From Saturnia japonica (lineage: Eukaryota > Arthropoda > Insecta > Lepidoptera > Saturniidae): 64,000 nucleotides of DNA. The DNA lies in assembly GCA_033032175.1 (NCBI GenBank), contig CM065312.1, positions 1,860,001 to 1,924,000 of the forward strand. The letters are read 5' to 3'. The notes under the pieces are model-generated. The model worked only from the letters and a program-made list of their open reading frames with translations. It did not search any database and was not told the DNA's origin. The translations under genes and the position numbers were made by a program. Every line of letters begins with the position of its first letter. The first letter of the stretch is position 1. Shown one piece after another: positions 55,448-64,000 of this stretch.

Positions 55448-55801
55448 GTGGCGACATCTACATAGCGACACATAGCGACATCTATCGAGCCACATAAGAC
55501 GCATCCTATTATCCTACATTGCGCTATAGAAATTAACTCAATCGTTGAGTATATATACAAGAACCCGACTACAACCGTTGGGCAGCTGCCCGCCCCAGAG
55601 TAGAAAAACTATTGCAAAGGGAGGATCCTCCGACCAGACGGGTGTTATGTCTGGAGGGCAGCTGCCCAACGGTTGTAGTCGGGTTCTCTTGTATATATAC
55701 TCAACGATTGAGTTAATTTCTATAGCGCAATGTAGGATAATAGGATGCGTCTTATATGGCTCGATAGATGTCGCTATGTGTTGCTATGTAGATGTCGCCA
55801 C
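55448..55801. mobile_element. Fold-back element, two near-identical 144-146 bp arms
   Basis: The left arm 55448-55591 and right arm 55656-55801 are inverted copies differing only by two substitutions and one 2-bp indel by eye. Terminal sequence is GTGGCGACATCTACATAGCG. The 64-bp centre contains a GGAGGATCCTCC palindrome (55620-55631) at nearly the exact middle. No target duplication is evident. A transcript would fold into a long hairpin. The 114-residue frame across it is a by-product. Confidence 0.85.
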
Positions 55802-56039
55802 AAAATATTGCATTAATTTTAATCCAACATGCTGGCAAGTCGACATGACCGTATGTACGCTCCGTATAGAAAATCTATCTGGCATGTAGCGGTCTAACAA
55901 TTACCATTCGTATAGTTCGATACCAGAATAGATGCAAACCAAAATCGAATATGGCGGCGCCTCTTCATTAAACGGATGTATAAGGACTCTTGCGTATGTA
56001 CCAGTACAACTTCGAGGGATAACTTATAAACTTTAAAGC

Positions 56040-56150
56040 GACGATGGTTTTTGATAACGTGCTCACTCGCTGCTTGGAAAGTTTGGTTCGAATCCTCAAA
56101 TTAGTCTGAGCTTTCGGAGAAGATATATTAGGAATTATTAATATTGTGGT
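56040..56150 (+). mobile_element. tRNA-derived SINE S1, head fragment
   Basis: B box GGTTCGAATCC (56088-56098) followed by a TCTGAGCTTTCGGAGAAG block. The A-box area is degenerate, and the body is missing. Confidence 0.5.
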
Positions 56151-56169
56151 GGAATTTTATACTGCTTGT

Positions 56170-56616
56170 TAACTTAAACTTAAGGGAACAGTGTATAAAA
56201 CCATTATAAGACCTGACTTGATGTATTGATCTGAGTGCTGGGTAAAGAAAGAACTGGATGAAAGAAGATTACACGTGGCAGAGATTCAAATGTTAAGATG
56301 GATGTGTGGAGTAACTAGAATGGATAAGATCAGGAATTAGTTTATTAGTCTTAAAATAGCACCAGTCACAGAGAATTTGAGAGGTTATAGACTAGCGTGC
56401 TACGGGCATGTCATGAGGAGGGATGAAAGTTATATAACTGAAAGAATGTTAAGTATGAAGATGGATGGATGGAGAAGTAGAGAAAGACCGATGAAGGTAT
56501 GGATAGATTGTGTGAAGAATTATATGCGTATAAAAGGTGTGAATACTGAGATGATATTTGATAGTGGTAGAAGAAAACATGTTGTGCCAACTCTACTTAG
56601 ATGGAGAAAGAAGTAG
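56170..56616 (+). pseudogene. RTE-like non-LTR retrotransposon C-terminus, copy 2
   Basis: In frame from 56185: GTVYKTIIRPDLMY, stop (TGA, 56227-56229), SECWVKKELDERRLHVAEIQ, MLRWMCGVTRMDKIRN, stop (TAG, 56338-56340), then APVTENLRGYRLACYGHVMR, RDE and DCVKNYMRIKGVNTEM. Both stops sit at codons that the family reads as glycine and glutamate, so each is a single-base change. Near the end a short deletion relative to copy 1 (21903-21925) shifts the frame, so the original TAG after CADPT is bypassed. The fragment lacks endonuclease and polymerase domains. Confidence 0.8.
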
Positions 56617-57054
56617 ATCTTACAGCTAAACTTGTGAGCGATGTTATTTTAGGCTTATTTATTACCATCTTTGACCTTTTCGTAATTAAACCAGAATTAA
56701 TACATTTTCCGCGTGTCACCTAAGTGTATTAGAATCACAAACGCTACAAAAATACAAATTGAAACAATTCGTAAAATGAAAAAGGTAACAAATTCATACA
56801 CAATACGGTGAAACAATGGCGTGTTAACGGAATCGAGCAAGAAACAGAGACAGATAGCAAAGATAACATAATCTTACTACAATTATTAGTCACAACGTAA
56901 AAACCGTATCCCACGCTATAACGCTGCATCGCTACGTGTATTTGACACATAACTACTCAAAAATAATTTGGGGCACTATACCACCCACGTAAAATGTAAG
57001 GAGCTAATTAAAACAGTCTTCTGTCCTTTTTATGCTTTTTCTTCTTATTCAAAC
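56617..57054. other. Unassigned DNA
   Basis: Nothing recognised. Confidence 0.4.
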
Positions 57055-57200
57055 AAAGGTGGCAAACATGTTGCCTTGCCTTTACCTTTTCAACAAGTTC
57101 CTTGGTGACTTTTCATCAAGGTATTTTCATTAAAGTAAATTAGTTACCTGCTGCAGCCTATGGACGATTGTAACATCAAGGTATCACTGATTCAGTTCAA
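57055..57200 (-). mobile_element. Degenerate family T copy
   Basis: GGTGGCAAACATGTTGCC at the start and GATTGTAACATCAAGGTATC, TGATTCAGTTC near the end follow the 55172-55400 order with many differences. Confidence 0.4.
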
Positions 57201-57716
57201 ATTAGCAGAATACTACTTCAGATGAAAGTTACTATTATTAATGATAAAATTAATAAGTTAAATAATACTCGAAAATTTGTGTTATAATATCATTTAAAAT
57301 AAGCATATTTAAACTGTCACTATTCCATTCTAATTTTAATTCCACTCATCAAAATCTGAATACGACCCTGAATTAATGAAAGAAGCGATATATAAACACG
57401 TTAATTTTAACTCTTATTAATGGCATTAAATTGTTCAATATCAAGTATCAACTATCACCAAATCATAGTCCTATAAATAATCTAAAAAAATACAATATTT
57501 TCGCCTTGGAACCTATTTAAACGAGAACAAGAATTTCAATAACTAAATGAATAAAATGAAGAAATTTATGTTAAAAAAAAAAAAATAATGTATCTAATAG
57601 TTTATTTTAAGTGTTAGCTTCTTTAGTAGGTACTGCTGTGATTAGAAACACTAACAAACGAAAAAGCGAAACAAAAAAAGACAAATACATGCATCGATAA
57701 GAGAGAATAACAGAAT
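57201..57716. other. Unassigned AT-rich DNA
   Basis: Nothing recognised. Confidence 0.4.
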
Positions 57717-57885
57717 CTATATATTAAATTATTAAAACATGAAGAAAGCTTTCGGTACTTTTTAAGCGTATTACGTTCACGGAAGACTGAAATTTGGCAT
57801 GGTTAAAGTTTATATGTATAGAGAAATAGTGCAGAAAGCTAAAATATGATCAAAAAGTCGCTGGTCGAATTTTGACGTTTCCTTA
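57717..57885 (+). mobile_element. Non-autonomous Helitron, family A, degenerate copy 4
   Basis: It begins TCTATATATTAAATTATT, retains TTTTTAAGCGTATTACGTTC, GGTTAAAGTTTATATG, GTGCAGAAAGCTAAAAT and ATGATCAAAAAGTCGCTGGT, and has lost about 180 bp of the interior and the CTAG end. Confidence 0.6.
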
Positions 57886-57914
57886 TTTTCATAACTATGA
57901 TCAACGTCGAGTTG

Positions 57915-57995
57915 ACCTAGCGATGTGAGACGACCACATTTGTACGCACTGTTTTAAGTACAGTACGAGTGGTCGATAGTTCGATTCTCGCTGAA
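57915..57995 (+). repeat. tRNA-like B box
   Basis: GTTCGATTC (57979-57987) is a perfect pol III B box at the end of a region that could be a tRNA-like head. No A box matching the consensus was found, so this may be a decayed SINE head. Confidence 0.3.
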
Positions 57996-58894
57996 TTAGG
58001 ATTTTTATTTTGAAAAAGAGATTTTTAAACAAGATATTTATGTTTTCTAAAGGTTTCACTTCGTGTGAATTGTTCACATGTTTTATTGTTAATCCTACTA
58101 GATTTTGTCATAAATTTATTTTTACGATAAAACAAAACTGACCGAAAGTTAAAAAGAAAAAACATTCGCAGAAAGTTAGTTCTGGATAAAAATATATTCT
58201 ACGAAATTTTGTGTAATACAAATGCCTACCTGATAAAGTTTTACGCCGTAAACGCTTTACGAATTAGAATTTTTTATATGAGTAAACAATTTGTTTAGTT
58301 TTTCGTCTAAGCCTCGTAATAATTATGAACAAAGTAATTGTGGTTATAGATAATAATTGAACGGAACAGAGAGAGTAAAAAGCAAGAGAACACGATTCCC
58401 GGTGTTGCTTTCATTCAATTTGCATATAATGCGAGAACGCAAAAAGCAGTCGGCGTTATGGTACCCGCAAAGATCGAATGTCGGCGCGCTCTGCTCGACA
58501 CGCTTCTGCGAACGTGTGGGGCCACACTGACCGCGATAGCGGATCGAAAACGTTTTCAACCCCTAAAATAATTCGTGAAAACGTTACATATATTTAACAG
58601 ATTGTAATTTCTTATTAAAAAATCATCGGGGAATAAGTTTCAAGAATTTAGTATCTTAACTTTGCCTTTCCCATACATAACATAACATTATTCAGTAGAT
58701 ACTCTTTGATAATAAATTTGTACCTTAATTATTTTAAATTTAGTACGTGTCATTCTGTCCTCATTTGTCTAGTCAAGTTCCTTTGCTACCCAATATACAT
58801 GTTTTCCTGTTCTTTACTTTTATATGCTTGTTTTATTTATATAACTACAAATAACTTCCACTGCGCTGCCGGCCCATAAGCTGCTACAAACATA
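57996..58894. other. Unassigned DNA with a GC-rich patch
   Basis: The patch 58430-58560 (GTCGGCGCGCTCTGCTCGAC at 58480-58499) overlaps a 71-residue minus frame without motif. Confidence 0.35.
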
Positions 58895-59100
58895 ACATTA
58901 CCATCGCGTCTTTATCACCGAAGTGTTAGGCAGAGGTGTACTAATGTACAACAACTAATCGGGCACAAAGCCAAACTCCAGGCTGCTTCTGAGAAATTCA
59001 TAGAAAAATTCAATAACACTTTGCTCATCCTGGGAATCTAACCTAGGACCTCAAACTTAGTAGTCGCATCTATGACCAGTAGGCTAATGAGGCAGTTACA
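58895..59100 (-). mobile_element. tRNA-derived SINE, family S2, copy 2
   Basis: The plus strand shares AGAGGTGTACTAATGTAC, GGGCACAAAGCCAAACTCC and ATAGAAAAATTCAATAACAC with 7428-7675. The B-box complement is mutated (GAATCTAACC). It abuts the LINE fragment that follows. Confidence 0.65.
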
Positions 59101-59104
59101 TCTT

Positions 59105-59510
59105 CCATCGTCCCGATAAATTTCGAAAAAAGCTTAGATAATTTTGAATTTTTAAATAACAGGCACAATTTCAGTAGTATAAATAAATATAAAATAGTCA
59201 TTCCATCTTTAAGACTTACTAAAACAAATAAAAGAGTTTTGACTAATTGTGTTAGGTTCTATAATAAAGTGATGTCTGGATGTGATTCTCTCTCTGTAAA
59301 TCTACTGAAAATGATAATAACTGTATATATTTGAATACTGTAAAAAACAATACAAAAAGAAAATAAGATGTTGATAAACTCGATCGAGTTTCTTGCTGGT
59401 TCTTCTCAATCACTCAGATGTTTTTCTGAACCTGTGGTAGTTTATTGACATTCATGGGTGCCGTCTGAGGGCCTAAATTGAAGAAAATATTTATGATTTT
59501 GATTTTATTT
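59105..59510 (+). pseudogene. CR1/L2-like LINE C-terminus and 3' tail
   Basis: There is no start codon, but one frame reads FLNNRHNFSSINKYKIVIPS, LRLTKTNKRVLTNCVRFYNK and SVNLLKMIITVYI, with a stop at 59332-59334. The NRH, VIP..RL.KT, V.FYNK pattern is the C-terminal signature of many insect LINE proteins. The 3' part (GAGTTTCTTGCTGGTTCTTC, GACATTCATGGGTGCCG, TTTTGATTTTATTTG) matches the tails at 13144-13275 and 45897-46050 and so identifies those. Confidence 0.65.
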
Positions 59511-60718
59511 GTTGAATATTTCGAAAACCATACTACCGTGTTAAATATAAATACTGTAAGTACTTTACATTTTGTACCACCACACATTACAAAACTCTCA
59601 ACTGACACTCTTCGACGATGACGCCGCTAAGGCGTGCGGTGGTGGTGCGGCAGTGGTACTCCTATAATATAGCGCAGGGAGCTAAGTGATGGTGGCAGGG
59701 GCATTCCGGTACTGTATTCGCTTAAGAACGTCACTCTAACCTTAGGATCAGTCATTGTGAGAAGTGCTTACGGACCATAAATCGCTTGTTCAAATGTTTC
59801 TTTATTATAATTTCACGCTGTTAACAATTTATAAAATTATATTTGAGACATATCTGTTTACCATAAATTGGAATAGGTACAGTATATATACATTAACTTC
59901 GATGAAGCCTATCTCTTTAAAATTCCGGAATTGTAAAATGAGATTTCCATCACAGAATTGTAGAAATTATATAAATATAGGTATACATATAATGTTTAAT
60001 AAAATTAATGTAACTTTATATCGCTTATACTGAAACCACGCGCGTTTCCTTACTGTAGATCGTAGAAAGCAATCAATAGGTAAATAAGTTTAATTAATTT
60101 TACACTTTTTACACTATCTCTACTTGAATAACGTTACATAGTATAATAATTGTACTTAACCATTTAAAATAATTAACAAGACTTTTCTATAAGTCTCTTC
60201 CGTTATGGAATAATTAAAATTAAGTCAATGATATTATTAAAATATAAAAAAATACATGTTTTTTTGTTCTTTCATATATTAACACACTTGTATCAGTATC
60301 AAAGATCTCAATTTCATTGCCCGAGGTGAGATAGTCATCCACGGCTCTCGTACCGGCTTTTATAAGTACATACATTCGTTTTATTGATTCACAGAAATAA
60401 AAACAAACGCCACGGTTAAATGGAAGCTGAGATGTGTTCATATTAAGTTATATATTCATTTAGTTATGGTACAATTCTCAATGTTTAAGCGATTTTGTAA
60501 TTTCCGTGGATATAGTTACATTGGGAGCCAGTCCCGTATTGTATTCAATAAAATTATAAGTAAATAACATAATTGATTATAGCACCACTCTATAGACCAC
60601 ATTATAGACCCTCACTTTGTGAGAAGGTTCGGGAAATATTTGCTGGGTCCTTATTTTAATCTAATCGCGAATCAATTCCTCTCGAACCTATTGCTACGAT
60701 ACACAGTAAACAAAAGAG
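59511..60718. other. Mostly unassigned DNA with a GC-rich patch
   Basis: The patch 59605-59760 contains CGCCGCTAAGGCG and GCGGTGGTGGTGCGGCAGTG but no frame or copy. The rest is AT-rich; an 89-residue frame at 59764-60033 has no motif. Confidence 0.4.
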
Positions 60719-61060
60719 ACTCACCTCGACAGGAGCGGGCGGTGACCTTGACCTAACCCTGTCAACCTGGACTGCAGATTGAGAAGTATTTGTGTTTGTG
60801 GAGTGAACTGTATGTATGTGTGTGTGGCAGCCTCAAATGGTAGGACACTAGCATCGTACTAAGCAGACGCGAGTTCACGGTCAGAGCACGAAGTAGACTG
60901 GCGTGCGTGCGAGCAGAGCATCGTCGAATGAAGCTAGGGACGGGGAAGGGGGCGCAGAACGATTACCCTCGCGCATACAATTCGCCAAGCACAGCGATCG
61001 CGGCATCGTACGATGCTGCTTATGAACTTATTCCAAATACTCACTAAACGTAAGTCTGCC
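60719..61060 (-). promoter_or_regulatory. GC-rich island, possible minus-strand first exon and promoter
   Basis: Read on the minus strand the island ends in CGAG/GTGAGT (60719-60728), a strong 5' splice-site match. Eighteen bases into the island lies AGGTCAAGGTCA (complement of 60743-60754), a zero-spaced direct repeat of AGGTCA that also contains TCAAGGTCA, the FTZ-F1/ERR-type nuclear receptor site. The island is CpG-rich to about 61010. No protein is seen, so an untranslated first exon is possible. This is inference from short motifs. Confidence 0.3.
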
Positions 61061-61665
61061 ATCAATTAAATTGTTGACGCCTTACAATAACTTGAAAATA
61101 CCCGGAAATTAGCGTGAAATAGAGGTTTCCCCAGAATTCTAAAAAAATGTTTTGGTCTGTGGGGCCTGCTAGTGTTAAACAAATCTAACAATTAAATAGT
61201 TACGTGTGACAATGGCATCTACAATCGATGTTACGCCAATCGTGCTATTTATTACTTGTTTCACAACAATAAAGGTAAAAAAAGTTGTGCGGTTGAGGGA
61301 CTCCCGTCAGGAAGGAAGTTACTAAAAATTTAATGGAGTAAAATATAATATAAAAATCAGTTACTCCTATTTCACGAGACCACCCTGAGAGACCCCGCCC
61401 GAAGTTCAATGTTTTACAATCTGGCGATTACCCGAGGAACGGTTACACAACTGGCCGTGCACGATGTTCAACTGCTCGAATCTCGATACTGTCACTATCC
61501 GTATATAATAGAAAGAGAGAGAAAATCGCATGTATGTGGTATAACGCTTTTTCCTTACGTGACGATTTTTACATGTCAAACGCAAGGTGCGTTAACGAAC
61601 TTCAATCTGAAAGGAAAACAAATGTATATTAAATCATGTGTCAACAGCTTGGACCACAGAAAAAA
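61061..61665. other. Unassigned DNA
   Basis: An 87-residue plus frame (61409-61672) has no motif. It borders the CpG patch that follows. Confidence 0.35.
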
Positions 61666-61790
61666 CACGTAACCAGCACAGCGTAGTCGATCGCGGCGAT
61701 GCATCACGTATGCGCGTAACAGCGGCGCCTGCCCTGCGCGAGCGCACCGCCGCGGCACCGTTCGCCGATTTATGGCAACAGTTACGTTTA
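61666..61790. promoter_or_regulatory. CpG-rich patch
   Basis: GATCGCGGCGATGCATCACG, GCGCGAGCGCACCGCCGCGG and neighbouring CG clusters lie in AT-rich flanks. The minus-strand frames here are arginine-rich by-products of composition. It may be a promoter-type CpG patch; there is no direct evidence for transcription. Confidence 0.3.
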
Positions 61791-62065
61791 ATTTCGACAT
61801 AATTTAATTTGAACACGCCGCCACACGACTTAATTATGATATCTCAGGATATCGACCGGCCCTGGGTCGTGTCAGTACTTTTTACCATGTCAAAAATTTT
61901 GAATTGATCGTCTTATGAATGTACATACATTGTTGTTCGGTTTATCTATAATACGTAAATTATCTTTAAAAGGATATAGCTTTTTTATGTTGTCTTTGAA
62001 GGTTAATTTTAGAACAATAAAGGCAAAACCAAATAGATTCAAAGATTTAGAATCAACTCATATAG

Positions 62066-62730
62066 TATAAAGTAAAGTCGCTATCCGCATCTGTCCAGTT
62101 GTCTGTTTAATTCTTCTACACCACGCAACGGATGTATATGCGGATTTAACTATCATTTAGAAAATTTCATAAGGAAGGTTTGTATATACAATACATTCTA
62201 ATTAAGTTTTTGTATAGTAGAGAAAATTCAATGATTTTAAATAAAATCGTAAAGAAAATATTTTCGGGAGCTTACATGGCTTACACTGGCTAAACCTTAT
62301 TTGATAAATCAATATAATGTTCTAAAGAATTGTAGCTTTTAAAAAGCCTAGAAAAAAGTTTGCGATGGCATATCTATATCTCCTAAGGTTGGCTGACAGT
62401 AACCATTTTTATCTTCAATATAATAATTAATAAGATTAGATTATTTGCGAAGCTATTTTTTCCATTTCATCCAGATAAAAGAATGTTACTTACGAATAAC
62501 TTGAGAATTTATGTAATTAGATTAAAATTGTCTGTAACATTATATCATTGAAATTAAAACAGTAGAAGATATCACAAATTAAAAATTACGCGCAACCAAA
62601 GAAATCATTTGCAGCGAAACGGTTAGCGTTTTAGGAAATTGCGCGTTGCGAGCTAAGCGCAATTTCGTAACTATTATTATCATTTCTAAAGCGATACACT
62701 CTCTAAACCTATCTTACATGCTTTTTTAAA
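62066..62730 (+). mobile_element. Non-autonomous Helitron, family C, copy 2
   Basis: It is collinear with 11776-12500: CGCTATCCGCATCTGTC, CCACGCAACGGATG, GAAGGTTTGTATATACA, TATCTCCTAAGGTTGGCT, GTAACCATTTTTATCTTCA, CGCGCAACCAAAGAAATC and ACATGCTTTTTTAAACA. The 3' hairpin present in copy 1 is not preserved. Confidence 0.65.
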
Positions 62731-64000
62731 CATAAATAACATCATTAACTATTATTATTATATATAAACTATTATTGATACACAAGATAACTAATGCTAA
62801 GTTTCTTTATATACTAAACTTAGCGGTATGAATCTACAGCAACTGATGTAAGTACCTACAGTACAGTTGAAAAACATCGTCGAGTGTGGATGATAAATTC
62901 CATAGACAGCCGACGCCATTATGCTAACAGACCTACTGAAATGCTTTTTCTCGCCTCGTTACGGACCCAATATAATAATATTTTGTCTTGTTCCTGTTTT
63001 TAGATATTATTATTGCTATTCTAATATGATTTTGCTTTGCGTTGATTAATATATTTTTATGTTTCCATGTACGTTGCTATCGGAAAAGCTGTGTACTCTT
63101 ATTATAAATATAAGGATCGGATACAACATATTCTAGAATTAAAATAATACTGGTGTTGTTGTTGGGGTAAGTAATAAATATATAATGAAATAGCGAAAGC
63201 AATGATTAGAAGTTATTGGTAACTTTCCAACGCTTACCAACAGAAAGGTAATTGAAGACAAAATCTTTTAAAGCACGTTGCCCTTGTCAACTGTTAATAA
63301 TATATTTAATGTCGAGGTGGAAGCTTCTCTTTGTTGATTAAAATATTAAGCACAAGATATATACGCAGGTTTGATGTGAAAATCGTGATCGGGTATGATG
63401 ACTAAGCCTATGTCTTTCCTCGGAAAGAGGCCTTTGCCCTGCTTGAAAGGCAGTCTGAATCACAGACACTATTTATGTTACGCTATAAGTACCTACGAGA
63501 ATGAACTCATTCGCTTTCATTATTTCTGTTGACACCGAACTAACGCTTCTCGAGACCACAATTCTTCTATAGGGTTGTCGCGTCTCCCTTGTTAGAATTT
63601 TTATTCGCACGTAGTACATACTTTTTTTGAATTCATGCATTTCTCGTACACAGGGACTACTCGTGAGTCGATGAAAAGAAAACAAAACTGTTGCTACGTA
63701 ATTTTTTTTTTTAAATAGAATTTTAGTATGAGATATTTATGTATTTGTTTTTTTTTTCAAATAACTCTCCACATTGGTGAAATAGGAATAAAAAACTATG
63801 CAGATTTACCACCCTATGTCAAACTTAATAGAGGAGTAGGTACATTATAGACGCATAGATCGTCAGTGAAAAGTAAAAATTAACAGAATATAGGTACCTA
63901 CTTTTAAAGTTTCACAAGCAAGTCTTTTAACGGGCGAGAAAGTAACTGTACGTTTAGATGCGATATAACTAACAATTGTGAATTAAAGATAACCTAATAT
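62731..64000. other. Mostly unassigned AT-rich DNA
   Basis: A short block at 63415-63455 (CCTCGGAAAGAGGCCTTTGC followed by CCTGCTTG) resembles the AGGCCTTTGCCCAGCA tail of some lepidopteran RTE elements, but without a body. No gene is supported; the 70-residue minus frame at 63473-63685 has no motif. Confidence 0.35.

Noticed and set aside
55545..55889. 114-residue frame
   Set aside because: It crosses the fold-back element and its centre; the inverted arms create the open frame.
57915..57995. Possible tRNA gene with a perfect B box
   Set aside because: No A box and no complete cloverleaf; listed only as a tRNA-like remnant.

Overview
The window looks like gene-poor nuclear DNA from a moth or butterfly (Lepidoptera). 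It is AT-rich and has no open frame that reads as a host gene. Its recognisable content is transposable-element debris: non-LTR retrotransposon C-termini of R1-like, RTE-like and CR1/jockey-like type, Helitron ends and a Helitron helicase fragment, hAT-like and PIF/Harbinger-like non-autonomous elements, and several tRNA-derived SINE families. The order-level assignment is inference from this mix and from resemblance to repeats I know from lepidopteran genomes; no species is implied. No rRNA, functional tRNA, CRISPR array or bacterial-type operon is visible.

Layout, left to right. 1-5.4 kb: AT-rich DNA, a short PIF/Harbinger-like element (2751-3002) sitting inside an older repeat, and a Helitron (4866-5419). 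5.7-9.9 kb: another Helitron end, a GC-rich frameshifted R1-like reverse-transcriptase fragment (6025-7090), a SINE, a repeat ending in a hairpin plus T run (8262-8490), and a CpG-rich patch with two CRE-like sites (9415-9600). 11.8-16.5 kb: Helitron copy, SINE, LINE tail, Helitron helicase remnant (13491-13769), a fold-back MITE (14155-14404) and a LINE C-terminal remnant (15721-16097). 16.5-22.8 kb: Helitron ends, SINEs, LINE tails, a broken RTE fragment, and a repeat inserted into a Helitron-like element. 22.8-32.4 kb: mostly unassigned AT-rich DNA with scattered repeats. 32.4-35.0 kb: a 1,037-bp PIF/Harbinger-like element and a 381-bp hAT-like element. 35.2-39.1 kb: composite repeats, two head-to-head SINEs, and the best preserved coding segment, a 5'-truncated non-LTR reverse transcriptase with an intact YADD motif (37947-38792). 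39-54.6 kb: more copies of the same families with long unassigned stretches. 54.6-59.5 kb: a hAT-like element with a perfect 8-bp target duplication, a nearly perfect 354-bp fold-back element, an RTE C-terminus with two in-frame stops, and a CR1-like LINE 3' end. 59.5-64 kb: several GC-rich patches, one with a possible minus-strand splice donor and a nuclear-receptor-type direct repeat, and a second copy of the 11.8-kb Helitron.

There is no gene system here in the operon sense. The dominant relationship is among repeats: copies of the same family recur kilobases apart, some are nested and give a relative order of insertion, and one 3' tail motif is found behind several different bodies. I found no convincing previously undescribed biological system. 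The most checkable structures are the fold-back element at 55.4 kb, the terminal-inverted-repeat elements with target-site duplications, and the GC-rich islands that could be promoters or first exons of genes lying mostly outside the window. All boundaries were read by eye and should be taken as accurate to a few bases only where a terminus or target duplication is stated.
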